Shown: piece after piece, positions 7,359 through 16,143 of the stretch
How positions within the stretch are numbered: position 1 is the stretch's first letter
Layout of the letters: each line of letters opens with the position of its first letter
Assembly (NCBI RefSeq): GCF_947493875.1
Contig: NZ_CANLSU010000003.1
Location: 372,001 to 436,000, forward strand
DNA: 64,000 nucleotides
Source: an uncultured Marinococcus sp.
GTDB taxonomy: Bacteria; Bacillota; Bacilli; Bacillales; Marinococcaceae
Direction of reading: 5' to 3'
Translations under genes and position numbers: made by a program
Notes under the pieces: model-generated
The model's input: only the letters and a program-made list of their open reading frames with translations
Databases searched by the model: none
Told to the model about the DNA's origin: nothing

Positions 7359-10300
7359 CTATACCTGAACATGGTCTTCTTTTCTCGTTAACGGAGCAAG
7401 CTTCTCCCATTCTGTCTGCAATACGGAATAATAGCTCTGGTCATACCACGTAGACAGTCGATCGAATTCCTTGTCGAGCGCCTGCTTGTGTTCGGCATAA
7501 ATATAATCAGACGCTGCTTTAACACCGTTCTCTATTTTTTCTTCAAGCTCCTGCGCCACTTCTTTCGTTACTTCCGCAGCAGCACTCTGGACATTTTCCC
7601 CGTACGCCTCTTTCAGGGTTTTTATTTCCTGATGCACAAAGAAGTCCTTTGCCGAACGGAAGTACGTTTCATATGCCTTCGCATCCACCTCAAGCTCAAG
7701 CGTCTTTTCCGGCTTTGGGATAAAAGAACGGCTGGCGTCAGGAATCTGAAACATCGGGAAATCCGCCTGAACCTCCCTGTACTGTTCTTCGGTCTCCTGC
7801 TTCAGCTGCCGTTTCATTAATTCCTCCAGACGGATGAACGCCGTTTCTCTCTCCTGCCCTGCCTGCACCAGTATCTCTTCTTTAATTTCCATCAGTCTTC
7901 CGGACAGCTGCCTGCGCTGTTCTTTTCGTGAGGATCCGTCTATAGTGACTGGGTTCACCACTTTATTAAAGTAATCCTGATAGAATAAATACAAGCGCTT
8001 GCGCACGTGAATCAGCCGTTCTTCGGTGTCTGAAGCGAGTTCTTTTCGCAGCCGCTCCATATGAAAATGTTCCGGCACTTCTTTATACTGGCCGAGCTTT
8101 TGCTTCAGCCGTTCTGCTTCTGCAGCCACGCTTTTTGCATCGTGCTTCTGCACCTGCAGCGCCCGCCCAAGCTGTTCTTTTAAATTAAGCGCCTGTTCGA
8201 TGACATACTGCTGCTGCACGACAAGAAGCTCCTGCCAGATTTGTCCGGATAAATAGTTTTCAAAGGCTGAAAACATTTCGTCTTCCCTGCCCTGCTGCTT
8301 TTCCTCCAGCCCGCGCTGGCTTGAAACAGGAAGCAGAAACGGCTCCTCAAACCCATTCTGCCGCAGCTGACCGCGCACATGGTTGACAACCTGACGGCGC
8401 TCGTTCTCGTCCCTTGCCAGATCTGCGGCATTGATCAGAAAGTACAGCTTATTTTGTTCAAATTCTTCATTTGCCCGGGAGAGCTGCTGGATGAATCTTT
8501 CATCGGCATCCGAGAACGCATGATTAAAGTACGTGACGTAAAAAATGGCGTCCGACTGACGCAGGTGATCAAATGCGACATTGGTGTGGCGTCCGTGGAT
8601 CGAATTCACCCCCGGCGTATCGGTCAACACCAGGCCCCGATCCGTCCAGTAACTCCCGTAATAAAGCGTCACCTGTTTGACAAGACACGCCTTCTGCTCA
8701 TCCGCCACCCAGGACCCCCAGTCCTCCATCCCAATCGTGCGGGTCTCCCCGAGTGTGGAGCGGTGTTTTTTGATGCTTTCCTGCAGCGTGAACATGTACT
8801 GGCTGTAGGTTTCCATCCGTGCATCCCGGGTGCGGTTCGGCTTTCTCCATTTTTGGATGGAGGCAAGCGTGTACACTTCCCCGAGCTCCTTTGATACGGC
8901 CTGAATTTCTTCGTCAAGAAAAGCCTCATCCTTCAGCTGCAGAATAACCGTACCGTGTGTGTAGTCTTTTTCCGGGGCCCGCACAATATTTACGGCCGCT
9001 GTGGTCGGATGCGGCGAAACAGGAAGTGCCGGAGCACCGAGAAGCGCATTGATAAAGCTAGACTTCCCGGCACTGAAAGCACCAAAGACTGAAACGTGAA
9101 GCTCCTGGTTCTGCAGATTTTCACATAAACGCTGCAGATGCTTCTTTTCCTCTTCGATTAACGGAGATTCGGAAGAATCGGCGGCAAAGGCCTCCACCAT
9201 CTGGATTTCTTCGCTGTACGAAGGAAGCTCCTTTTGTCCGGGAGAAGCACTCTCCTGCTCTTCCACCGCTTCATCCTCCCGGGAAATGGAGATCTCCGGA
9301 ACATCGGACGGGGCCTCTTCGCTCATCATCTGCCGGATTTCCTGCTCCCATTCCCGCCGGGCGGATACGCTTTCCATCTGGCGCTCCACCTGGGCGATTT
9401 CCTGCTCCAGCCGTTTTTTTTCCTCTTTCCATCCATGCTGAAGTTCATTTAATTTCGTTTGCTCTGCTTCTGTTAAAGCCGGGCCCGCGGCGGAGGTAAG
9501 CACACGCTCTTTTTCTTCAAGCAGCGGCTCCGCCTGGTCCTTGAACCGCCTGGTAATTACGCCGGCCAGCTGGTCGGTTACTTGAAACACATACTGCCTG
9601 CCGGTTTCACCTTCTGGAATAAAGGGCTCCAGGTCCGCGTGTTCAAGCTGTACATCAATATTTTGCACCTGGTCAGCATAATCGGCACTGTGGGAGGAAA
9701 CGTCCTGCTTTTCCGGCTGCAACAGTTCACGCACATGGAACGTCAAAGACGCTTTAATATTTTCATTTATATCTGAAAGCAGGGCCTCCGCCCGTTCCTT
9801 GCGGGCTTCTTCCGTTTTTCGTTTTTTATTAAACAGGGAGCCTGCTTTGAACCCCGGCTGCCAGCTTTCAAGCCAGTCCCTGGCTTTATCCACAGTGGAG
9901 GCTGGAAACAAATGAGCCTGATCCAGCGTTCGCTTCCATTCCCTGAACCAGCTGCTCCATCTTTCGTCACTGTCCGGCTGATCGTTATCATCCATCAGCT
10001 GTGCAGGTAAGCCGGCATGCTCCGCCCGCTCCTGCCAGTCTTCGAGGGCTGTCTGCTGTTCCTCCCGCAGCCTGTCACGGATTCGTGACAAAACGGTCTG
10101 GCGCATCCGTTCCTCACTTCTTTCCAGCAGCTCGCTTCCGTGGTACAGAAGGCCGCGTACATGAGAGGAGAATGTTTTCAGTTCATTGTCCGGGTGCTGC
10201 TCATCGCGCATGGAAATATAATATGTGGCAAGCACATGCACCTGATTTCGTTCAAGCGTCGCAGCAATCTGGTTGCGGTAGGACCGCATCGTGATTTCTT

Positions 10301-10901
10301 CTTCCCGGTGCTTGTCCATCTGATTGATAACAAAAATAATCGGTTTGCCCTCCGCTGTCAGCTGCTGTAAAAACCGGATGTTTGTTTCCGACTGGGCATG
10401 ATTGTAATCCGTCACGTAAATAACAGCATCGGTCGACAGCAGTCTCTCCATTGTTACTGCCTGATGCAGCGGATCTGTCGAGTCCACCCCCGGCGTGTCC
10501 ACCATCCGGCTGTAAGATCCTAAAAATGGCAGCGGGGCCTGCATACGGATCGATCTGATATCCGCTCCGTCCCTGCCCCACTTCTGCACTTGTCCCCACG
10601 GGATATCGGATTCCCAGGCTTTTGTCTGGCCTTCGCCCGTTTCAACCTCGAGCCCAAGCTCCCCGTTTTCAATCGATATAATATTGGCGCTTGTTGGAAT
10701 CGGACTCGCGGGCAGCAGCTCGTTTTGAAGCAGGCCATTTAATACGGTCGACTTTCCGGCTGAAAAATGCCCGCAAAAAGCAACTTCAAAATAAGGATGC
10801 TCAATTTTTTTTTGCACGTCTTCAAGCATCGCGGTTTCTGCCGGATCCAAATGCATGTCTGTCTGCAGCCATTGTTGTTCCCAACCGCTCGTATATGCCA
10901 T
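7359..10901 (-). CDS. dynA: Bacterial dynamin-like protein with two fused GTPase modules
   Basis: 1180 residues, close to the 1193 of B. subtilis DynA (YpbR). The chain is two dynamin modules in tandem. The first P-loop is at 44-51 (GHFSAGKS), with DTPGVDS and NQMDKH as switch and specificity motifs. The second P-loop is near 605-612 (GAFSAGKS), with DTPGVNS and a degenerate NAAD in place of N/TKxD. Long charged helices after each GTPase domain are the stalk and membrane-binding regions. The family tethers and fuses membranes and helps at the septum and against membrane damage and phage. Here it converges on ponA and precedes nothing on its own strand; ypoC lies 14 bp upstream, suggesting co-transcription. 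Confidence 0.92.
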   Translation of the reverse strand: MAYTSGWEQQWLQTDMHLDPAETAMLEDVQKKIEHPYFEVAFCGHFSAGKSTVLNGLLQNELLPASPIPTSANIISIENGELGLEVETGEGQTKAWESDIPWGQVQKWGRDGADIRSIRMQAPLPFLGSYSRMVDTPGVDSTDPLHQAVTMERLLSTDAVIYVTDYNHAQSETNIRFLQQLTAEGKPIIFVINQMDKHREEEITMRSYRNQIAATLERNQVHVLATYYISMRDEQHPDNELKTFSSHVRGLLYHGSELLERSEERMRQTVLSRIRDRLREEQQTALEDWQERAEHAGLPAQLMDDNDQPDSDERWSSWFREWKRTLDQAHLFPASTVDKARDWLESWQPGFKAGSLFNKKRKTEEARKERAEALLSDINENIKASLTFHVRELLQPEKQDVSSHSADYADQVQNIDVQLEHADLEPFIPEGETGRQYVFQVTDQLAGVITRRFKDQAEPLLEEKERVLTSAAGPALTEAEQTKLNELQHGWKEEKKRLEQEIAQVERQMESVSARREWEQEIRQMMSEEAPSDVPEISISREDEAVEEQESASPGQKELPSYSEEIQMVEAFAADSSESPLIEEEKKHLQRLCENLQNQELHVSVFGAFSAGKSSFINALLGAPALPVSPHPTTAAVNIVRAPEKDYTHGTVILQLKDEAFLDEEIQAVSKELGEVYTLASIQKWRKPNRTRDARMETYSQYMFTLQESIKKHRSTLGETRTIGMEDWGSWVADEQKACLVKQVTLYYGSYWTDRGLVLTDTPGVNSIHGRHTNVAFDHLRQSDAIFYVTYFNHAFSDADERFIQQLSRANEEFEQNKLYFLINAADLARDENERRQVVNHVRGQLRQNGFEEPFLLPVSSQRGLEEKQQGREDEMFSAFENYLSGQIWQELLVVQQQYVIEQALNLKEQLGRALQVQKHDAKSVAAEAERLKQKLGQYKEVPEHFHMERLRKELASDTEERLIHVRKRLYLFYQDYFNKVVNPVTIDGSSRKEQRRQLSGRLMEIKEEILVQAGQERETAFIRLEELMKRQLKQETEEQYREVQADFPMFQIPDASRSFIPKPEKTLELEVDAKAYETYFRSAKDFFVHQEIKTLKEAYGENVQSAAAEVTKEVAQELEEKIENGVKAASDYIYAEHKQALDKEFDRLSTWYDQSYYSVLQTEWEKLAPLTRKEDHVQV

Positions 10902-10915
10902 ATTTTACTCCTTTA

Positions 10916-11440
10916 TCATTCGTGATTTCGGGAGCGCTTTGCCAGCGCTTCTTTTTTCTTCACTTCTGTGTACAGCTCCTTCAGCTGAAGGTAGGAATGA
11001 AAATAATTCGGATACTCAAGCAGAAAGCCGAGACGCTCCTCTACGTTGATCGGCTTATGTGCAAGCTTCCTGCTTTCTGCGATCAATTCCTCCGGCTCTG
11101 CCGAAGGCACCGGCCGTTCGTTCATCCAAAACAGCGTGCACAGCCAGTGGGCGAGCCCGAGTCTCATGTATGGAGCTGCCTTTTCCTTGTCTCGTTCGTC
11201 CCAGCATTCATCCAAAAAAGGCAGATGCTCTTCCCACCACTGCATAAATCCTTTAATGTGCTGATTAATGTTTTCCTGCCACGGAGGTGTACCGGCGATG
11301 CCGTTGTCATAGGCGATCTCATACCAGAACGGGTGGCTCAGAGCCGCCGTCTGCCGGTCTGTTTTTTCATCTACTTCGATCTGCGTTACAGTATAAAAAA
11401 TTTCGTGCTGAAATGACGCTGGAATTTGTATGTTTACCAT
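10916..11440 (-). CDS. ypoC: YpoC-like protein of unknown function
   Basis: 174-residue soluble protein, rich in Trp, Glu and aromatic residues, with no signal or membrane segment. It corresponds in position and size to B. subtilis ypoC, which lies directly after nth. Its start overlaps the end of nth by 7 bp (ATG at 11440, nth stop at 11434), indicating translational coupling. No catalytic motif is visible; function is unknown. Confidence 0.7.
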   Translation of the reverse strand: MVNIQIPASFQHEIFYTVTQIEVDEKTDRQTAALSHPFWYEIAYDNGIAGTPPWQENINQHIKGFMQWWEEHLPFLDECWDERDKEKAAPYMRLGLAHWLCTLFWMNERPVPSAEPEELIAESRKLAHKPINVEERLGFLLEYPNYFHSYLQLKELYTEVKKKEALAKRSRNHE

Positions 11441-12096
11441 GCTGCACCTTCTTTCCGCATCCGTTTTTGCCCTTCCCTGCAGTAGTCAAGCACTGGACAG
11501 GACGGACACTGGGGGGCCTGGGACTTGCAGTGGTAGCGGCCGAAAAAAATAAGCTGGTGATGCATCTGGGACCATTTTTCTTTTGGCAGCCGCTTCATCA
11601 GCGTCTGCTCCACCTGGGTGACGTTGTCTTTCCATCTGCATATGCCCAGACGCTTGGACACCCGCTCAACATGCGTATCCACCGCAATGGCCGGTACCCC
11701 GAATGCTACCGACGCTACCACATTCGCCGTTTTTCTGCCGACGCCCGCAAGCTCGACCAACTCTTCCTGTGTTTCCGGCACGCGCCCGTCATGGCGTTCG
11801 AGCAGAGACGCCGAAAGCTTTTTTAAATTTTTCGCTTTATTGCGGTAAAGTCCAATCGAACGAATAGCCTGTTCAATATCCTCAAGCGGTGCCTCAGCGA
11901 AGTCCTCCGGGGAGCTGTACTGTTCAAACAATCCAGGGGTCACTTTATTCACCAGTGCATCGGTTGCCTGGGCGGAAAGCACGACTGCCACCAGCAGCTC
12001 AAAGGGATTGCGGTGATTCAGTTCACATTCCGCTTCCGGAAACATGTGCTCGATCCGTTCAATCACAACTTGTAAATCTTTATTCGTTAATGCCAT
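11434..12096 (-). CDS. nth: Endonuclease III, DNA glycosylase/AP lyase
   Basis: 220-residue base-excision repair enzyme for oxidised pyrimidines. The helix-hairpin-helix (LAGVGRKTANVV) supplies the catalytic Lys, followed by the catalytic Asp in VDTHVERVS. The C-terminus has the [4Fe-4S] signature C-x6-C-x2-C-x5-C (from CKSQAPQC to LDYC). Length is normal for the family. It follows dnaD by 11 bp and overlaps ypoC, as in B. subtilis. Confidence 0.96.
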   Translation of the reverse strand: MALTNKDLQVVIERIEHMFPEAECELNHRNPFELLVAVVLSAQATDALVNKVTPGLFEQYSSPEDFAEAPLEDIEQAIRSIGLYRNKAKNLKKLSASLLERHDGRVPETQEELVELAGVGRKTANVVASVAFGVPAIAVDTHVERVSKRLGICRWKDNVTQVEQTLMKRLPKEKWSQMHHQLIFFGRYHCKSQAPQCPSCPVLDYCREGQKRMRKEGAAW

Positions 12097-12107
12097 TTTT
12101 TTCTCCT

Positions 12108-12794
12108 CTACTCTTCATCCAGCCAGTTAATATTGGGGTATTCCGGCAGTTTTTCCGACTGGGCCGCCTGCGTGCGCCGTCCGCCTTTTTGTTTAAACTG
12201 TTCGGTCTGGGCCTTAGCATCTTCTTTGTTCTGAATGCCTTTGCGCTTCCATTCGTGCAGCATCCGGTCCATGTAGCGAAGACTGAATTTCTGATTCATG
12301 ACCGCTTCTTTCAGCGCAATCTGGATCATATCCGGCGAGTAATGATCCTGGTCGAGCCAGACGTTAATCGTTTCCCACTCCATTGGGGAAAGCGGGCGGG
12401 AAAACTCCTGCTCAATGTTTTGAAACAGATGCTGCTCTTCAATCTGATCCCCTTCCCCGGACGGGACCTCCGCTGTAAGAGCCTGGCGGAAAAAAGGATA
12501 GAGGGAGTATGATTCCTGCCGGATTTGGTCGCGTTCAAATTCATCAATCTGCAGCAGATTGCGTTTAATCATCGACCGCAGGCAGCCTGCACATTCATTT
12601 TCATCCATACTCATTTTTTCAGCCAGTTCTTTCGGTGTTGGAAGCGGCACATTGTTCTGGCCGAAACGGTATATATGCAAAAGCATCATTGCTTCTGTCT
12701 CATTCAGCCCAACCTGCTGGTATTTGTCCAGAATAATTACTGGAATGGAAAGGTGCCCGTGCATGAGTGCTTCTATTTCTTTATCTTTGTTCAT
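12108..12794 (-). CDS. dnaD: Replication initiation/restart protein DnaD
   Basis: 228-residue DnaD. The N-terminal winged-helix domain (about 1-95) and the C-terminal DnaB/DnaD helical domain (about 125-200, ending near the YMDRMLHEW motif) are present. DnaD works with DnaB and DnaI to load the replicative helicase at oriC and at stalled forks. The ATG at 12794 is preceded by GAAGGAGGAC at ideal spacing; an upstream in-frame ATG at 12839 lacks a ribosome-binding site. The gene is between asnS and nth, as in B. subtilis. Confidence 0.93.
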   Translation of the reverse strand: MNKDKEIEALMHGHLSIPVIILDKYQQVGLNETEAMMLLHIYRFGQNNVPLPTPKELAEKMSMDENECAGCLRSMIKRNLLQIDEFERDQIRQESYSLYPFFRQALTAEVPSGEGDQIEEQHLFQNIEQEFSRPLSPMEWETINVWLDQDHYSPDMIQIALKEAVMNQKFSLRYMDRMLHEWKRKGIQNKEDAKAQTEQFKQKGGRRTQAAQSEKLPEYPNINWLDEE

Positions 12795-12844
12795 CTGTTT
12801 GTCCTCCTTCTCACCCGGCCGGCTGTCGGCAAAGTGCATAAAGG

Positions 12845-12868
12845 AAAACCCCCGGGACGGGGGCTTTT
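12845..12868. terminator. GC-rich hairpin between asnS and dnaD
   Basis: A 6-bp all-GC stem (12849-12854 with 12858-12863) with a GGA loop has T-runs on both sides (TTTTCC on the minus strand, CTTTTTC on the plus strand). On the minus strand it could partly terminate the asnS transcript before dnaD. Confidence 0.5.
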
Positions 12869-12872
12869 TCTC

Positions 12873-14162
12873 TTATGGATACAGCCTGTTTAACAAACGC
12901 GGAAACGGTATCGTTTCCCGGACGTGTTCGGTGCCGGCAATCCAGCCGACCGTCCGTTCCAGACCGAGACCGAATCCGGAGTGCGGCACGGTGCCGTATT
13001 TTCTTAAGTCCAGATACCAGCCGTAGGCTTCTTCCGATAAGTTGTGTTCTTCGTACCGCTGCTTCATAAGCTGCGGATCATCGATGCGCTGACTGCCGCC
13101 GATAATCTCCCCGTAGCCTTCCGGAGCAATAAGGTCGGCACAGAGCGCAGTTTCCGGATAGTCCGGATCAGGCTTCATGTAAAAAGCTTTGATTTCGAGC
13201 GGGTAATTAGTAATAAACACCGGCTTTTGAAACTGCTCCGCGATATATGTTTCGTGCGGAGCCCCAAAATCCTCGCCCCAGCTCACTTCGTAGCCAGCCT
13301 CCTGCAGCATCTCCACCGCTTTGTCGTACGTGATGCGCGGAAACGGCGCCTGGATGGCTTCGAGCTTGGAGGTGTCGCGCTCCAGCGTCGTAAGCTCCTG
13401 GCGGCAGTTGGCAAGCACCGCCTGCACGACATGGGAGACATACTGCTCCTGAATTTCGAGACTTTCATTATGATCGCAGAAAGCCATCTCCGGCTCAATC
13501 ATCCAAAATTCAATCAAGTGCCGGCGGGTTTTTGATTTTTCCGCCCGAAATGTCGGTCCGAACGAAAACACGCGCTGAAAAGCGAGGGCCGCTGCTTCCA
13601 TATACAATTGACCGGACTGGGACAGGTACGCATCTTCATCAAAGTATTTCGTATGAAAAAGCGATGTCGTCCCCTCCGCCGAGCTTCCGGTCAGAATCGG
13701 CGGATCCACCTTAATAAACTGATTCTCCCGGAAAAAAGCGTAGGTTGCCTGAATGATTTCATCGCGTATACGCAAAAGTGCGTGCTGCTTACGCGAACGC
13801 ATCCACAGATGACGGTTGTCCATTAAAAATTCTGTGCCGTGCTCTTTCGGGGTGATCGGGTAAGGCTCCGCTTCCTGGATAATTTCAAATCCGGTCACCT
13901 GAAGCTCCACCCCGGTCGGCGAACGGTCGTCTTCTTTTACTGTCCCGTCCACATACAGCGAGCTTTCCTGGGGAAGGTTCTTCGCCTGGGCGAACAGCTC
14001 TTCGCCGACATCATTTTTCACAATGACCCCCTGCACAAAGCCAGTGCCATCCCGCAGCTGTAAAAAGGCAATTTTGCCGCTCGAGCGCTTATTGGCCAGC
14101 CATGCACCAAATCTTACTTCCTGGCCGATATATTGATTCAAACGTTCAATAGTTGCTTTCAC
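12873..14162 (-). CDS. asnS: Asparaginyl-tRNA synthetase
   Basis: 429-residue class IIb aminoacyl-tRNA synthetase. The N-terminal OB fold (about 1-110) binds the anticodon. Class II motif 2 is seen as [15 protein letters not shown] and motif 3 as [12 protein letters not shown]. The [13 protein letters not shown] stretch is typical of AsnS rather than AspS. It charges tRNA-Asn in the cytoplasm. The aspB-asnS-dnaD order is the B. subtilis one. The spacing to aspB is only 38 bp and no T-box leader is visible, so it is likely transcribed with aspB. Confidence 0.95.
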   Translation of the reverse strand: MKATIERLNQYIGQEVRFGAWLANKRSSGKIAFLQLRDGTGFVQGVIVKNDVGEELFAQAKNLPQESSLYVDGTVKEDDRSPTGVELQVTGFEIIQEAEPYPITPKEHGTEFLMDNRHLWMRSRKQHALLRIRDEIIQATYAFFRENQFIKVDPPILTGSSAEGTTSLFHTKYFDEDAYLSQSGQLYMEAAALAFQRVFSFGPTFRAEKSKTRRHLIEFWMIEPEMAFCDHNESLEIQEQYVSHVVQAVLANCRQELTTLERDTSKLEAIQAPFPRITYDKAVEMLQEAGYEVSWGEDFGAPHETYIAEQFQKPVFITNYPLEIKAFYMKPDPDYPETALCADLIAPEGYGEIIGGSQRIDDPQLMKQRYEEHNLSEEAYGWYLDLRKYGTVPHSGFGLGLERTVGWIAGTEHVRETIPFPRLLNRLYP

Positions 14163-14200
14163 GATAGTCCCTCCGGTTCGTCCTGTTTATACTTATTGAA

Positions 14201-15370
14201 TTATTTTTCTACGAAACGGCGGATTCTCGCCACCGCTTCTTCAAGCTGCTCCAGGGAAGTAGCGTAGGAAAGGCGCACGTTTTGCGGAGAACCGAAGCCG
14301 CTGCCTGGAACCACTGCTACGTTTTCTTCCTCGAGCAGCGCCTTTACCCATTCGTCAACATCTTTATACGAAGCAGCTGCCTCCTCAACGTTTGGGAACA
14401 GATAAAAAGCGCCTTCCGGCTTCACGCAGGTGATTCCCGGAATCGAAACAAGCTTGTCGTAAATGGTGTTCAGCCGTTCGCTGAATGCCTGGCGCATCGT
14501 CTCAACAGCACCGTCATCCTTCGTATAGGCAGCGATAGCTCCGTACTGGGCGTTCGTCGTCGGGTTGGATGTTGAATGGCTCGCAAGGCTAGTCATTGCC
14601 TTTACAATAGCACGGTTGCCGGCTGCGTAGCCTATTCTCCACCCGGTCATCGAATGGGATTTGGAAACGCCGTTGACGATGATGGTCTGTTCCTTTAGCT
14701 CCGGGGAAAGCTCTGCTATGGAAGTGTGCTGCTTGTCCCCGTAAATCAGTTTTTCATAAATCTCATCGGAAACAATCAGCAGCCCTTCCGCTTTCGCGGC
14801 TTCGCCTAGCGCCCGCAGCTCCTCCCGGCTGTACATGGTGCCGGTTGGGTTACTCGGAGAATTAATGATGACGGCCTTCGTTTTTTTCGTTACAGCCCCG
14901 CGCAGCTGCTCTGGAAGAATTTTAAACTGGTTTTCTTCCTTACCGTCCACAAATACCGGGCGCCCGCCAGCAAGCTTGACCTGTTCCGGATAGCTGACCC
15001 AGTAAGGCGTCGGGATAATCACTTCATCGCCTGGATCAAGGATGGTTTGAAACAGCGTGAACAAAATGTGCTTGGCACCGGTGCCGACGATGATTTCGTC
15101 GCGGATATAATCAAGGCCCTGATCCTGCTTAAACTTTTGAATGACTGCATCCTTCAGTTCCGGAAGGCCGCCGGAAGGAGTATATTTCGTTTTCCCTTCC
15201 TGCATGGAACGTACGGCTGCATCAATGACGTACTGCGGAGTATTAAAATCCGGTTCGCCGGCGCCGAGGCCGATCACGTCCTGGCCGGCTGCCTTTAGTT
15301 CATTGGCTTTGGCAGTGATCGCCAGGGTTGTTGAAGGGGTAATTTCTTTCACTCGTTGGGACAATTCCAT
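14201..15370 (-). CDS. aspB: Aspartate aminotransferase (class I, PLP)
   Basis: 389-residue fold-type I aminotransferase of the AspB subgroup. The PLP lysine is in VSKSHSMTGWRIGY, with NSPSNPTGT and SDEIYEK as cofactor-binding motifs and a C-terminal Arg for the substrate carboxylate (NVRLSYA). It interconverts aspartate and oxaloacetate with glutamate/2-oxoglutarate and would supply aspartate for the asnS product's amino acid and for DapB's lysine pathway. ypmB lies upstream after a 90-bp gap that may hold a promoter. Confidence 0.93.
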   Translation of the reverse strand: MELSQRVKEITPSTTLAITAKANELKAAGQDVIGLGAGEPDFNTPQYVIDAAVRSMQEGKTKYTPSGGLPELKDAVIQKFKQDQGLDYIRDEIIVGTGAKHILFTLFQTILDPGDEVIIPTPYWVSYPEQVKLAGGRPVFVDGKEENQFKILPEQLRGAVTKKTKAVIINSPSNPTGTMYSREELRALGEAAKAEGLLIVSDEIYEKLIYGDKQHTSIAELSPELKEQTIIVNGVSKSHSMTGWRIGYAAGNRAIVKAMTSLASHSTSNPTTNAQYGAIAAYTKDDGAVETMRQAFSERLNTIYDKLVSIPGITCVKPEGAFYLFPNVEEAAASYKDVDEWVKALLEEENVAVVPGSGFGSPQNVRLSYATSLEQLEEAVARIRRFVEK

Positions 15371-15460
15371 ACTCTTTCCTCCTCAATAGTTTCCGTTCTC
15401 AATCTATCCATAGTTAGTGTAAAGAAAAGCGAAAAGGAGTTCAAGCGTGGTATCCGCCGC

Positions 15461-15937
15461 TTAACCGCGCTCCAGGCTGAAGCTTTTCACAAATTCTCCC
15501 GTTTCCATATCAATGTACACATAATGCTGCTGGTTTTCTGTCCGGTATTTTCCTTCATAAACCGGACGCCCGTCTTCGTAGCCTGGTGTCACTGTCCGCA
15601 CGGCGTCAATTCCCTCTATTTCCACTATTCGCTCTTCAGCCTCCTGGATACTCAGTGTTTCAGCAGCCGCCAGGCGTTCGAGCATTTCCCCGTTGTGGAA
15701 AAACAGCCAGTCCCTGCTGCCGTCGTTGGTTTCGACGCGTGCTGTTTTCACCGGCTGTTTGCCGTTATATATAAACGTGTTCTGTACTTCGGCGACATTA
15801 TTTTCTTCAAGGGCCAGTGCCTCTGCCCGCTCCCTGTCGTCAGCAAGCGGAGCACGGGCCTGAAAATAGCCGGCCACAAGCACCAGAACGACTAGAAAGA
15901 CAATTGAAAAAGCCGCGAGCGTTATCCAGTTTTTCAC
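15461..15937 (-). CDS. ypmB: YpmB-like membrane-anchored protein (PepSY-like)
   Basis: 158 residues. A single N-terminal membrane segment (about 4-25) anchors an extracytoplasmic domain with two small alpha-beta units resembling the PepSY/DUF5590 fold seen in YpmB. The start is GTG at 15937, preceded by GGGGGAT; it begins 11 bp after the ypmA stop. Position next to aspB and ypmA matches B. subtilis. The molecular function is not known. Confidence 0.8.
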   Translation of the reverse strand: MKNWITLAAFSIVFLVVLVLVAGYFQARAPLADDRERAEALALEENNVAEVQNTFIYNGKQPVKTARVETNDGSRDWLFFHNGEMLERLAAAETLSIQEAEERIVEIEGIDAVRTVTPGYEDGRPVYEGKYRTENQQHYVYIDMETGEFVKSFSLERG

Positions 15938-15948
15938 GACATATCCCC

Positions 15949-16122
15949 CTATGTGCGGTAAATGGTAAACACCATCTGTTCTTCGTTTTCCTTATCAAGA
16001 GAAAGGCCGAACATTAACTCCTCCTGCTTTAACGTCCGATTCAGTGTATCAACAATTTTGTACAGATCGGACGACGCTTCGATTTTGACCGACGCGACAA
16101 CTTCAAGCTGTTCATTTCCCAT
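15949..16122 (-). CDS. ypmA: YpmA-like small protein (57 aa)
   Basis: A 57-codon gene read on the minus strand from ATG at 16122 to TAG at 15949-15951. The product begins MGNEQLEVVASVKIE and ends MVFTIYRT; it is acidic, soluble and looks like a small alpha-beta fold. GAGGTGAAACG precedes the ATG. It matches the size and location of B. subtilis ypmA, of unknown function, and is coupled to ypmB. Confidence 0.75.
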   Translation of the reverse strand: MGNEQLEVVASVKIEASSDLYKIVDTLNRTLKQEELMFGLSLDKENEEQMVFTIYRT

Positions 16123-16143
16123 CGTTTCACCTCACCCGGCGTA

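Noticed and set aside
14163-15460. Possible T-box leader upstream of asnS or aspB
   Set aside because: Spacers of 38 and 90 bp are too short and lack the T-box sequence.
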